A stretch of 64,000 bases of DNA from NCBI GenBank assembly GCA_963794475.1, contig CAWCDW010000003.1, forward strand, positions 186,001 through 250,000. Direction: 5' to 3'. The stretch is from GAS188 sp963794475. Lineage in GTDB: Bacteria; Pseudomonadota; Alphaproteobacteria; Rhizobiales; Beijerinckiaceae. Below, piece after piece: positions 42,675-51,921 of the stretch. Each line of letters starts with the position of its first letter. Within the stretch, counting starts at the first letter, position 1. The position numbers were made by a program, and so were the translations under genes. Below the pieces are notes generated by a model that was given only the letters and a program-made list of their open reading frames with translations, ran no database searches and was not told where the DNA came from.

Positions 42675-43343
42675 ATGATCTCACGAACCGCCAATCTCAA
42701 AACGGCCGCCGCGTCCGGCACTTCTCCACCCGTCGGGACGCTCCCCGCGATCGACCCGAAATCGATGCTCGCTTCCTTGCGCGAAGTGGTCCGGCGCGCC
42801 TGGCAGACGCTTTCGGTGCTGCGTGATCCGGACCTGCATTTCTTCAGGCGGGGCGGCTGGCTGTTCTCGGTGGTTCACGACATGAACCAGGCCTATGGCT
42901 ATTCATCGGCAAAGGCGCGCGGCTTTCAGCCTTCTCCTGAAGACGTGTCGCGCATGGAAACCGTCATGGGGTGGATGGCGTGGCTGCGCCGTGCGGAAGG
43001 CGAGCTCGCGCTCAAGCGGATCATCGGCTGGTCGATGGGCGTGCCCCTTTGGCAAATGGCGCGGCGCGAAGGCTGCTCGGAGCGCACCATCACGAACCGC
43101 ATCGACCGCAGCCTCAACGCCGTGCTCAAGACCTTCGGCGACATGGATGCCGAGCCGCCCGTGATCGAGGAGAAGGCGCGCCATGACCCGCGGATGCGCG
43201 CCCATCTCTCCGAAAAGCCGACCGAGCTGCAGGAAGGCACGCTCCAGCCGGGCAAGCTGTGGATCGACGGCATCGGGTGGATGTTCAAGGGGCGCCCCTG
43301 GAATGATGGGCATGCCCTCGCCGAAAAATTCGTAAAATATTGA
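42675..43343 (+). CDS. Phage-type helix-turn-helix protein (DUF6362-like)
   Basis: A 222-residue protein. Residues 117-148 read M-A-R-R-E-G-C-S-E-R-T-I-T-N-R-I-D-R-S, a sigma-like or terminase-like helix-turn-helix. The flanking R-R-A-E-G-E-L-A-L-K-R and P-W-N-D-G-H patches match a DUF6362-type phage family as far as I recall, but this assignment is tentative. It starts about 30 bases after the right operator-promoter. Divergent from the repressor, it may be an early regulatory gene of the phage-like element. Confidence 0.65.
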   Translation: MISRTANLKTAAASGTSPPVGTLPAIDPKSMLASLREVVRRAWQTLSVLRDPDLHFFRRGGWLFSVVHDMNQAYGYSSAKARGFQPSPEDVSRMETVMGWMAWLRRAEGELALKRIIGWSMGVPLWQMARREGCSERTITNRIDRSLNAVLKTFGDMDAEPPVIEEKARHDPRMRAHLSEKPTELQEGTLQPGKLWIDGIGWMFKGRPWNDGHALAEKFVKY

Positions 43344-43653
43344 GGGCGATCGCGCGATATGATGAATTTGCCGACCAAGGATCCCCCTAATTGAACGGGC
43401 GCGGTTGATCCTCGGGCTGGTGCCGCAGTTCAAGGCATGAAAGAATTCCCTCGACGCTTCGAAAGGCCGAGCATCCAAGAAACGCCCAACACGGACGCTA
43501 TTGGATCATCGGGCCACCCCATGAGATCCGCCAGTCGGGAAAGCTCGAGGATAAACTTGGCGAACCCCAAGGCGCGATTTTCCACGGATAAAGACCGCGT
43601 CGGAGCCGACCCGCCGGTCGGAGCATAATATTGTCAACGAAGGACCGAGAGCG
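43344..43653. other. Intergenic region, edge of the phage-like module
   Basis: About 310 bases. A half-site-like CCCCCTAATTG near 43382 resembles the operator, and a small hairpin CCGAC/GTCGG lies near 43606-43621. The AAGGA before 43654 is the RBS of the aminotransferase. No gene is seen. Confidence 0.45.
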
Positions 43654-44898
43654 ATGACGTTGAGAACGAGCCGTGAAATCCTGGTCACGCCGGGCCCGAC
43701 CATGATCCCCGACGAGGTGCTCGGCGCCATGCATCGCCCGACGGTCGACCTCTATTCGGAGGCGCTGCACGAGGTCACGCTGTCATGCCTCGCCGATCTC
43801 GGTTCCCTCTTCCGCTGCTCAGGGGACATCTACATCTACGCGGCGAACGGCCATGGGGCTTGGGAGGGGGCGCTCAGCAACACCTTATCGCGCGGCGACA
43901 CGGTGCTGGTCCTGGAATCGGGGCAATTCGCCAAGGGCTGGGGCGAGATGGCGAGGATGCTCGGCGTTCTGGTCGAGACCGTGCCGGGCGATTGGCGCCG
44001 CGCCGTTAACCCCGAAAAGCTGCGCGACAAGCTGCGGGCCGACAAGGAGCACAAGATCAAGGCCGTGCTCGTGGTCCAGGTCGATACGGCGTCGGGCGTG
44101 CGCAATGATATCGCGGCGCTTCGCGAGGCGCTCGATGCGGTCTCGCATCCGGCCCTTCTCATGGTCGATGTGATCGCCTCGCTCGCCGCAATTCCCTTCG
44201 AGATGGACGCTTGGCGCGTCGATGTGGCGGTCGGCGCGGCGCAAAAAGCCTTGATGATGACGCCGGGGCTCGCCTTCGTGGCGACGAGCGCGAAGGCCAA
44301 GGCCGTAAACCGCACGGCCGGCCTGCGCACACTGTATTGGGACTGGCAATTCCGCGACGGGAAGGAGCATTACAAGAAATATTGCGGCACCTGCCCGGAG
44401 CACCTCCTTTTCGGCTTGCGAAAATCGCTCGACATGATCAAGGCCGAGGGGCTCGCCGCGGTGCATCATCGCCATCGTCTGCTCGCCGAGGCGACGCGGC
44501 GGGCCGTCGCCGTCTGGGCGCAAGGCGGCGCCTTGTCGCTCAATGCCGACGAGCCGCGCGAACGCTCCGATTCCGTGACGGTCATACGGCTCGAGGCCAA
44601 GCACGCCGAGCGCCTGATGGATTTTTGCCGCAATGTGTGCGGCGTGGTGCTCGGCGTGAATATCGGCGAGCTTTCCGGCGAGGGCTTTCGCATCGGCCAT
44701 ATGGGAGACGTGACCGCGGCGACCATCCTCGGCACCCTCGGCGTGATCGAAACCGGGCTCGGCGCGCTTTCCGTGCCGCACGGAAAGGGCGGCGTCAGCG
44801 CCGCGATCGCCTATCTGGCGCAAGCGACCGCGCCCGGCACGAGCGAGCGCGAACCGCGCGGCACCGCAAAGAAGGTCGAGGCGCCTGTCGGAGCTTGA
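43654..44898 (+). CDS. sgaA: Serine-glyoxylate aminotransferase family protein
   Basis: A 414-residue class V PLP enzyme. The start L-V-T-P-G-P-T-M-I-P is typical, and the PLP lysine is K198 in V-G-A-A-Q-K-A-L. The family converts serine and glyoxylate to hydroxypyruvate and glycine in the serine cycle; alanine-glyoxylate activity is possible. There are no other serine cycle genes in the window, so I cannot tell if this organism uses C1 assimilation. The RBS GAAGGA lies ten bases before the ATG. Confidence 0.85.
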   Translation: MTLRTSREILVTPGPTMIPDEVLGAMHRPTVDLYSEALHEVTLSCLADLGSLFRCSGDIYIYAANGHGAWEGALSNTLSRGDTVLVLESGQFAKGWGEMARMLGVLVETVPGDWRRAVNPEKLRDKLRADKEHKIKAVLVVQVDTASGVRNDIAALREALDAVSHPALLMVDVIASLAAIPFEMDAWRVDVAVGAAQKALMMTPGLAFVATSAKAKAVNRTAGLRTLYWDWQFRDGKEHYKKYCGTCPEHLLFGLRKSLDMIKAEGLAAVHHRHRLLAEATRRAVAVWAQGGALSLNADEPRERSDSVTVIRLEAKHAERLMDFCRNVCGVVLGVNIGELSGEGFRIGHMGDVTAATILGTLGVIETGLGALSVPHGKGGVSAAIAYLAQATAPGTSEREPRGTAKKVEAPVGA

Positions 44899-44946
44899 TG
44901 CCGGCGGCCTCGCTTTTTCAGGGCGAGCTCGCGCCCCGCTCGTGCA

Positions 44947-45897
44947 TCACGTGCGAGCGGCCCCGGCACGCCGCGAGCTGTCGAGGAAGCCGACCGCGAT
45001 CACGGACGCAACGACAAGGGCCGCGCCCGCGAGCATCTCGAGCGTCATTCGCTCGTTCAAGAAGAGCCAGCCGAGAACGACCGCGATGATCGGATTGACG
45101 AAGGTGTAGGTCGAGACCACCGGCGCCGGAACGTGGTCCAAAAGCCAGATATAGGAGAGGAAGCCGAGAACGGTGCCGGCGAGCGCCAGATAGGCGAGCC
45201 CCGCCAGCGACCTCGAGGAGATGTCGGTCGGTGAGAAGCCAGCGAGTTCTCCGCCGAAGACGCTGCACAAAACAAGCGCCGCGCCACCGCACAGGAGTTG
45301 CATGCCGGAGAGAGTGGGGGCGGAGACCGAGGAGGGGTGGCGCTGTGAAATCACAGAGCCGAGCGCCCAGGAGAAGGCGCTCGCGAGCAAGAGCAGGATC
45401 ATCCCGGGATCGATCGGGCGATCGGGGCTTGCGGCTTCACGCCAAGCGATCAGGGCGACGCCGGCAAAGCCGGGCACGAGCGCCAATAGCGTGAGGCCTT
45501 GCGGGCGTTTGCCGTCCCCGAGCACGAGCTTGAGCAACACGATCCAAAAGGGAATCGTCGCAAGCACGATGGCGGCGATGCCTGACGGCACTTCCTTCTC
45601 CGCATAGGCGAGCACGCCATGGCAGCCGAGGAAGAACAACAAGCCGCAAATCGCCGCATGCGCCCAGGCGCGAGCTTCCGGCCAATCTTCACGCCGCGAC
45701 ATCGCCTGATCGGAACCGAGGGCTCTCGATCTCGCCCAACCCAAGAGAATGGCACCCCCGATGAGCGAGCGCAGGCCCATCAAGAGGAAGGGCGGTATCG
45801 TCTCGATCCCAAGCGCGATGGCGAGATAGGTCGAGCCCCATACGAGATAGACGGCGGCGAAGGCCGCGAGCATCTTCGCCTTGAAAGAGAATTTCAT
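44947..45897 (-). CDS. EamA (DMT) family transporter
   Basis: A 316-residue, ten-helix protein with two EamA repeats: V-Y-L-V-W-G-S-T-Y-L-A-I near the start and A-F-S-W-A-L-G-S-V-I-S-Q in the second half. The family exports amino acids and metabolites. The start at 45897 gives the normal N-terminus and has GGAGA upstream; an ATG at 45987 would add 30 residues of poor quality. The gene converges with sgaA. Confidence 0.87.
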   Translation of the reverse strand: MKFSFKAKMLAAFAAVYLVWGSTYLAIALGIETIPPFLLMGLRSLIGGAILLGWARSRALGSDQAMSRREDWPEARAWAHAAICGLLFFLGCHGVLAYAEKEVPSGIAAIVLATIPFWIVLLKLVLGDGKRPQGLTLLALVPGFAGVALIAWREAASPDRPIDPGMILLLLASAFSWALGSVISQRHPSSVSAPTLSGMQLLCGGAALVLCSVFGGELAGFSPTDISSRSLAGLAYLALAGTVLGFLSYIWLLDHVPAPVVSTYTFVNPIIAVVLGWLFLNERMTLEMLAGAALVVASVIAVGFLDSSRRAGAART

Positions 45898-46201
45898 GAT
45901 TGCAATCGTCTCCGCGAAGCGACGGAGGTTGTCGCGTGAAGATAGGCCATGGTTGATATTCGCCATTTGCGCACAAGGCGATCGCAAAACTATTTCCCGT
46001 TTCGGGAAAGCTTGCTTCCCGGGCGAGCCGTTTCTGAATGGCGCGAGACTTAATTCTGTACCGGCGCAATAAAACTGTCATTTTGGAAACTTACGATGAG
46101 GATACCGGCCAGGTCTCCCCGCTCACGATCAATGGCCGCAACCTGCCCCGACACTCGATGTGCTCGGGGCTTTTTTTGAGGGGGCGCCCCGAGGGCTCGC
46201 T
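45898..46201. other. Intergenic region with a plus-strand terminator and possible small RNA
   Basis: The stretch holds a short hairpin (TTTCCCGTTTCGGGAAA near 45991-46007) and a strong intrinsic terminator at 46145-46177. A weak ORF (46038-46235) runs through the terminator and lacks an RBS, so I doubt it is a gene. The terminator faces the plus strand although both flanking protein genes are on the minus strand. Confidence 0.5.
46145..46177 (+). terminator. Intrinsic terminator
   Basis: GCCCCGA (46145-46151) and TCGGGGC (46164-46170) form a 7-bp stem extended by CAC/GTG, followed by seven T's. It ends a plus-strand transcript of unknown origin. Confidence 0.75.
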
Positions 46202-46966
46202 CTATTCGGCCCCGCTCGCTCGCCGGCCGAGATGAGCGAGGAGATCCGTGGGCAAGGGGAAGACCACGGTCGAGGTCCGCTCGCCGGCGACATCATGCAG
46301 GGCCGCGAAATAGCGAAGCTGCATGGCCTGAGGCTCCTGCGCCAGGATGCGTCCGGCCTCGACGAGCTTCTCGGCCGCCTGCTGCTCACCTTCCGCGTTG
46401 ATGATCTTCGCACGCCGGAGCCGCTCGGCTTCGGCCTGCTTGGCGATGGCGCGCACCATGCTCTCGTTGAGATCGACATCCTTGATCTCGACCGACGTGA
46501 CCTTGATGCCCCAAGCATCGGTTTGCTGGTCGAGGATCTCCTGAATGTCGGCGTTGAGCTTGTCGCGCTCCGCCAGCATCTCGTCGAGCTCGTGCTTGCC
46601 GAGAACGGAGCGAAGCGTCGTCTGGGCGAGCTGGCTGGTCGCCGCCATGAAGTCCTCGACCCGGATGATCGCCCGCTCCGGATCGACGATGCGGAAGTAG
46701 AGAACCGCGTTCACCTTCACCGAGACGTTGTCGCGCGAAATCACATCCTGAGCGGGCACGACCTGCACCACGACGCGCAGGTCGACCTTCACCATCTGTT
46801 GCGCGAATGGAATAAGAATGATCAGGCCCGGACCCTTCACGCCGCTGAAGCGCCCGAGCGTGAAGACGACCCCGCGCTGATATTCCCTGAGGATGCGGAT
46901 CGACGCCAAGAGGAAGATGATGACGACGAGCGCGAGCAGCAGATAGGCGATGGAGCTGAACATCAT
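46202..46966 (-). CDS. Slipin/SPFH (stomatin-like) protein, NfeD partner
   Basis: A 254-residue protein with one N-terminal membrane helix (S-S-I-A-Y-L-L-L-A-L-V-V-I-I-F-L-L) and an SPFH domain: R-G-V-V-F-T-L-G-R-F and A-V-L-Y-F-R-I-V-D-P-E-R-A. A helical region rich in E-A-E-R-L-R-R-A-K follows. SPFH proteins scaffold membrane microdomains; slipins pair with NfeD-type proteases as here. It overlaps the nfeD stop by four bases. Confidence 0.92.
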   Translation of the reverse strand: MMFSSIAYLLLALVVIIFLLASIRILREYQRGVVFTLGRFSGVKGPGLIILIPFAQQMVKVDLRVVVQVVPAQDVISRDNVSVKVNAVLYFRIVDPERAIIRVEDFMAATSQLAQTTLRSVLGKHELDEMLAERDKLNADIQEILDQQTDAWGIKVTSVEIKDVDLNESMVRAIAKQAEAERLRRAKIINAEGEQQAAEKLVEAGRILAQEPQAMQLRYFAALHDVAGERTSTVVFPLPTDLLAHLGRRASGAE

Positions 46967-48339
46967 CGAGCCTCTCCGCTGCTTGCCGTCGGCATGATCG
47001 CATGCCGCACGTTGAGAATGAGCCCCTGCACCGAGGCGACCTCCACGATCTCGCCGGGCGTGAAGCTTTCCGCCCCATGTGCCCGCCAGCGCTCGCCTTG
47101 GGAGAGGACATGGCCATCACCTCCCGACCAATCGAGAACGCGCGCTTGCGTCCCCGACATCGCCTGGGCACCGACGCGAGCCGGGCGCTTGCGTATCGTC
47201 AAGACATAACGGCCGACGAGGACGCTGAGGCCGAAGACGAGCGCCGCCACGGTGCCCACGAGAGCCCAGGAGAGCTGGTAGCCCGGCCCTTCCGCCTTGA
47301 ACAGCATGGCGACGCCGAGCAGGAAGGCGATGATGCCGCCGAGGCCCACCGCGAAAGTCGGGCTGAAGGCCTCGACGGCGAGAAGCGCGATGCCGAGAAG
47401 CATCAAGGCGAGGCCTGCATAGTCGATGGGCAGGAGGTTGAGCGCGTAAAGCCCGAGAAGAAGGCAGATCGCGCCGATCGTTCCCGGCGCAACCATGCCC
47501 GGGGTCGTGAACTCGAAGATCAGGCCGTAGACGCCGACCAGCATGAGGATCAACGCGATGTTGGGGTCGGTGATCACCGAAAGCAGGCGAATAAACCATC
47601 CTGGCTTGATGAGCTCGACCGCAAGCCCCTTGGTGGCCAGAACCTTCTCCTTTCCGGCCACATCGACCTTGCGCCCGTCGACCTTGTCGAGGAGTTCCGC
47701 GGGATCGCGCGCCAAGAGCTCGATCACATGGGCTTCGAGCGCCGCGCTCGCTGAAAGGCTCGAAGCCTTGCGGACGGCATCCTCGGCCCAATCGGCGTTG
47801 CGCCCGCGCAACTCGGCAAGGCTCCGGATGAAGGCGACCGCGTCATTGGTGGCCTTGGTCGCCAAGGTGTCGCCCGTGCCGGACGCGGGCGAGCTGTCCT
47901 TCTTCTCCGCGCCCGGCTCGGGATGGGTGGGCGAAAAGCCGATATCGACAGGCGTGGCGGCGCCGAGATTGGTGCCCGGCGCCATGGCGGCGAGATGCGT
48001 CGCGTATAAAATATAAGTGCCGGCGCTCGCCGCATGCGCGCCCGAAGGCGCGACAAAGCCGATGACCGGCACCGGGGAGACGAGGACATCCGCAATGATC
48101 TCGCGCATGCTGGTGACCAGGCCGCCGGGCGTGTTGAGACGCAAGATGACGACCTCGGCGTTTCTTTTGGCCGCGACGACGAGGCCGTCCTTCACATACC
48201 TTGCGGTCGCCGGCCCGATCGCGCCGTCGATGGCGATCATCAGCGCCGGGCCCTTGGCCGAAGTTTGCGCCGATGCCAACGGAAGAGCCACGCCGACGAC
48301 GAAAAGCGTGGCCAGAAAAGCGAGGCTGACTCGTCTCAC
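46963..48339 (-). CDS. nfeD: NfeD family membrane protein with ClpP-like serine protease domain
   Basis: About 458 residues. A signal peptide or membrane anchor (R-R-V-S-L-A-F-L-A-T-L-F-V-V-G-V-A) opens the protein if it starts at the GTG at 48339, which has AAGGGAG upstream. The crotonase/ClpP-like part has L-N-T-P-G-G-L and P-S-G-A-H-A-A-S-A-G-T-Y, the latter with the catalytic Ser. Four to five membrane helices and an OB-fold end (G-E-I-V-E-V) follow. The long NfeD type (NfeD1b) cleaves slipins and other membrane proteins. Alternative starts at 48372 and 48429 exist. Confidence 0.88.
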   Translation of the reverse strand: MRRVSLAFLATLFVVGVALPLASAQTSAKGPALMIAIDGAIGPATARYVKDGLVVAAKRNAEVVILRLNTPGGLVTSMREIIADVLVSPVPVIGFVAPSGAHAASAGTYILYATHLAAMAPGTNLGAATPVDIGFSPTHPEPGAEKKDSSPASGTGDTLATKATNDAVAFIRSLAELRGRNADWAEDAVRKASSLSASAALEAHVIELLARDPAELLDKVDGRKVDVAGKEKVLATKGLAVELIKPGWFIRLLSVITDPNIALILMLVGVYGLIFEFTTPGMVAPGTIGAICLLLGLYALNLLPIDYAGLALMLLGIALLAVEAFSPTFAVGLGGIIAFLLGVAMLFKAEGPGYQLSWALVGTVAALVFGLSVLVGRYVLTIRKRPARVGAQAMSGTQARVLDWSGGDGHVLSQGERWRAHGAESFTPGEIVEVASVQGLILNVRHAIMPTASSGEAR

Positions 48340-48718
48340 GGCCGTGGCTCCCTTTCTTTTGAAGCCAAGCATGCGAAGGCCGAGCATACACTTACGGAGC
48401 GCGAAGCTCCACATGTTAGCCGGCCACATCCGTCCACGAGCGTGCAGAAGCCGCCCTGGCCGACGCCGAAAACCCCGTCTTCTTAGATTTTAGTATCGCT
48501 TGCGAAGACCGGCCGATACGGCCAAGATCGTGCCCGCAAAGGTTTCTTGTGATAAGCCCCCGATGATCGGCGCTCGCTCACCGGGATTGGATCGTCTTGC
48601 CTTGGTCGGGAGATCGAATTACCGCTGACCGGAACCGTTGGATGGGATCATCCGCCCCGGCTTTCGACCCCGCGCAAAACGACAAGAATGAAACTCAAGG
48701 AAGCTCAGGAGGAAATTC

Positions 48719-49981
48719 ATGCGAAGGCCGAACGGGATATCGTGGCTCAACCGCCGCAGCCTGCTCAAGGGCTCGGCGGCGGCCGGCGCTCTTCAGATCG
48801 CCTCTCCCTTCATCATCAAGGCGCGCGCCGAGGCGGCGATCAAGATCGGAATGGTCGATCCCTTGACCGGCGTCTACGCCGCGACGGCGCAAAATGAAGT
48901 GATGGGGGCGAAGCTCGCGACCGATGAGATCAACGCCAAGGGCGGGATCCTCGGTCGACAAATCGAGCTCCTCGTCGAGGATTCGGCCAATGACGTCGGC
49001 ACCGGCGTGCAGAAGGCGCGCAAATTGCTCGAGCGCGACCAGGTGAGCTTCATCATCGGCGACGTGAACTCCGCGGTGGCGCAAGCGATCGCCCAGGTCA
49101 CCAACGAGAAGAGGATCCTGCACATCGTCTCCGGCGGCCACACGGACACGATCACCGGTTCCGATTGCAAATGGAACGTCTATCGGGTGTGCAACACGAC
49201 GAGCATGGAGGCCAATTCCATCTCCGAATTGCTGTTCACCAAATACGGGAAGAAGTGGCATTTCATCACGCCGGACTATGCCTTCGGCCACACCTTGCAA
49301 CAGGCGGCCTCGGCCGATCTGTCGAAGCTCGGCGGCTCGATGACCGGCAATGAGCTCACTCCGCTCGGCACCACCGACTTCTCCGCCTACCTCATCAAGG
49401 CGCGGGCCGCCAACCCCGACGTCCTTCTGGTGCTGCCGCAAGGAGGGGACATGGTGAACTGCCTCAAGCAGATCGTGCAGTTCGGTCTCAATAAGCAGAT
49501 GCATGTCGCGGGGCTGCAGCAAGAGCTCGAATCGCTCGAGGCGATGCCGCCCGAGGCGCGCGTCGGCATCTGGATGTTCGAATGGTATTGGAAACAACCC
49601 GGCGTGCCGGGCGTCGAGAAATTCGTCGCCGACATTCGAAAGGTCAATGGGGGCAAGGTGCCGACCGCGCGCCATTGGTTCGGATACACGTCCGTCCATA
49701 CCCTCGCGGGCGTGGCTAACCAGGAAAAGACACTCGATTCCCTCACGCTCGCCAAGGCGCTCGGCAATTTCGAGCTCGCGCCCGAAATCAAGCTGCAGCC
49801 GAATAAATGCTATTATCGTGCGGGCGACCATCAGCTCATGACCTCCGCTTTCGTGGGCGAGGCCCAGTCGCAAGGCAAGGATGACCCTCAGGATCTGTTC
49901 CGCGTCGATCAGGTCATCCCCGGCGACAAGACGGCTCCGCCCGAGAATCAGACCGGCTGCAAGCTGCAATGGCCTGCTTGA
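48719..49981 (+). CDS. ABC transporter substrate-binding protein, branched-chain amino acid type
   Basis: A 420-residue periplasmic protein. The N-terminus has a Tat-like motif N-R-R-S-L-L-K-G with a hydrophobic stretch to A-S-P-F. The mature part is a Peripla_BP_6 (LivK-like) fold: G-M-V-D-P-L-T-G-V-Y and G-G-I-L-G-R-Q-I-E-L-L-V-E-D. It leads a livHMGF-like operon. The ligand could be a branched-chain amino acid, urea, amide or aromatic acid; I see nothing decisive. Confidence 0.88.
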   Translation: MRRPNGISWLNRRSLLKGSAAAGALQIASPFIIKARAEAAIKIGMVDPLTGVYAATAQNEVMGAKLATDEINAKGGILGRQIELLVEDSANDVGTGVQKARKLLERDQVSFIIGDVNSAVAQAIAQVTNEKRILHIVSGGHTDTITGSDCKWNVYRVCNTTSMEANSISELLFTKYGKKWHFITPDYAFGHTLQQAASADLSKLGGSMTGNELTPLGTTDFSAYLIKARAANPDVLLVLPQGGDMVNCLKQIVQFGLNKQMHVAGLQQELESLEAMPPEARVGIWMFEWYWKQPGVPGVEKFVADIRKVNGGKVPTARHWFGYTSVHTLAGVANQEKTLDSLTLAKALGNFELAPEIKLQPNKCYYRAGDHQLMTSAFVGEAQSQGKDDPQDLFRVDQVIPGDKTAPPENQTGCKLQWPA

Positions 49982-50094
49982 CGGGCGTGATCGAGCGCTG
50001 ATTTTCGCCCTCTCGATGAAAGCCGGGGCCGTGACGCCATGGCGTCATGGCCTGCGGCTTTCAGCTCTTTCGCCGCGCTGACCCGAGTTCAAGG

Positions 50095-50965
50095 ATGACG
50101 CAACTCCTTCTCTTCAACATCACCAACGGGCTGATCATCGGCGCCTTCTACGTGCTGATGGCGCTCGGCCTGTCGCTCATCCTCAACTTGAGCAATGTGA
50201 TCAACTTCGCCCATGGCGGTTTTCTCGTCATCGGCGGCTATATCGCCTACACGATCACGCCTTATGTCGGCTTCTGGGGCGCGCTCGTCATTGCGCCTTT
50301 CCTGACCGCGGCGCTCGGCCTCATCGTCGAACGAACGTCTGATCTCGCGCGTCTACGGGCGCGACCCGCTCTACAGCCTCCTTCTCACCTTCGGCCTTGC
50401 CTTCATCATCGAGGACGGCACGCGCTTCATCTGGGGCGCGCAAGGCAAGCCGGTGAGCGTGCCGGCCATTCTATCGCAACCCTTGAGCAACGAGCTGTTC
50501 TTCATCACCGGCTATCGGCTCTTCATGGTGGTGGTGGTCATCATCTCCGTCTCGTCGCTCTTCGTAGTGTTGCGCTACACACGGCTCGGCATTCGCATCA
50601 GGGCTGGCACGCTCGACCTCGAAACCGTCGCGGCGCTCGGCATCAATGTGCGCATGCTGCGCTCACTCAATTTCGCCGGCGGCGTCTTCCTCGCCGGACT
50701 GAGCGGCGTGCTCGCCGCGGGACAGCTCGGGCTCGAGCCGACGATGGGCACGGGGCTGCTGATGCCGAGCTTCATCGCCATCATCGTGGGCGGCGTGGGC
50801 AGCTTGCCCGGCACGCTGATCGGCGGCTTGCTGATCGGCGTCGCATCGGGGATCACGGCCGTGTTCCTGCCGGCCGCGAGCGAGGCGATCATGTTCGTGC
50901 TGATGGCAGTGATCTTGCTCATCCGCCCGCGCGGGCTCCTCGGCGAGGAAGGCATGCTGACATGA
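50095..50965 (+). pseudogene. livH: LivH-type permease gene with a +1 frameshift
   Basis: From ATG 50095 the protein reads T-Q-L-L-L-F-N-I-T-N-G-L-I-I-G-A-F-Y-V-L as expected for LivH. Near 50335 the frame breaks after L-I-V-E-R; coding resumes in the next frame with R-L-I-S-R-V-Y-G-R-D-P-L-Y, then runs to L-L-G-E-E-G at the end. A single extra base in the region GTCGAACGAACGTCTG explains it. The rest looks intact, with about eight membrane helices. Either a recent mutation or a sequencing error; if it is real, the transporter would be inactive. The stop overlaps livM by four bases. Confidence 0.75.
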
Positions 50966-51921
50966 AGGTCGAAGAGAGCTCGCGCAAGCTCATCACGCTC
51001 GCGGCGATCTGGGCGGTGCTCCTGCTCGCGCCGTTCTGGATGCCGCCGCTCGGCGGCTACACCGCGCTCGGCACGCGCGTTCTCGTGCTCGCGCTCGCCG
51101 CCATGTCGGTGAACTTCCTTCTCGGCTTCACCGGCGTCCTTTCGTTCGGGCATGCCGCTTACTTCGGTCTCGGCGCCTATGGGGCCGGATTGGCGCTGAA
51201 GTTCCTCGCCCCCTCGACGCCGCTGTCGCTCCTTTGCGGCACGCTGCTCGGCGGCATCGCCGGTGCGCTTCTCGGAGCCTTGATCGTGCGCCGGCGAGGC
51301 GTCTATTTCGCCATGGTCACCATCGCCTTCGGCCAGGTGTTCTATTACATCGCCTTCCAATGGAGCTCGCTCACCGGCGGCGATGACGGCTTGCGTGGCT
51401 TTTCGCGGCAGCCCCTCGATCTCGGCTTCTTCTCCGTCGACATCCTGTCCAACACCGATGCCTTCTATTATTTCGTGCTCTTCTGCTTCGCGGCGGCGGT
51501 TGCCGCCATGGGCTTCATCCTGGGCTCGCCTTTCGGGCGCACCATGATCGCCATCCGCGAGAACGAAAGGCGCGCGCGCTTTCTCGGCATTCCGATCGAG
51601 CGCCACATCTGGATCGCCTTCACGTTGTCATGCTTCTTCATGGGGTTTGCCGGCGCGCTCTACGCGCTGCTCAACAATTTCGCCGATCCGCGCGGCCTGC
51701 ACTACAGCCAGTCGGGCGATTTCGTGATGATGGCGGTGATGGGCGGCATGCGCAATTTCTGGGGGCCGCTTCTCGGCGCCGCGGTGTTCGTGGTGCTGCA
51801 GGATTATCTGTCGAGCATCACGGTCAACTGGATGTCCTTCGTCGGTATGCTCTTCGTCGCCATGGTGCTGTTCTTCCCGCGCGGCCTGCTCGGGGTCATC
51901 GCCCGCAGGAGCGCGGCATGA
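50962..51921 (+). CDS. livM: LivM-type branched-chain ABC transporter permease
   Basis: A 319-residue, roughly nine-helix permease. The motif G-F-T-G-V-L-S-F-G-H-A-A-Y-F-G-L-G-A-Y and the EAA-like loop N-E-R-R-A-R-F-L-G-I are typical of LivM. It overlaps livH by four bases and livG by four bases. Its frame is intact, unlike its neighbours. Confidence 0.9.
   Translation: MKVEESSRKLITLAAIWAVLLLAPFWMPPLGGYTALGTRVLVLALAAMSVNFLLGFTGVLSFGHAAYFGLGAYGAGLALKFLAPSTPLSLLCGTLLGGIAGALLGALIVRRRGVYFAMVTIAFGQVFYYIAFQWSSLTGGDDGLRGFSRQPLDLGFFSVDILSNTDAFYYFVLFCFAAAVAAMGFILGSPFGRTMIAIRENERRARFLGIPIERHIWIAFTLSCFFMGFAGALYALLNNFADPRGLHYSQSGDFVMMAVMGGMRNFWGPLLGAAVFVVLQDYLSSITVNWMSFVGMLFVAMVLFFPRGLLGVIARRSAA

Noticed and set aside
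46038..46235. Small ORF between the EamA and slipin genes
   Set aside because: No RBS and it reads through a strong intrinsic terminator; more likely part of a noncoding transcript.
50047..51921. A single 624-codon frame covering livH and livM
   Set aside because: The middle third is nonsense created by the +1 shift in livH; livM has its own start at 50962 overlapping the true livH stop.
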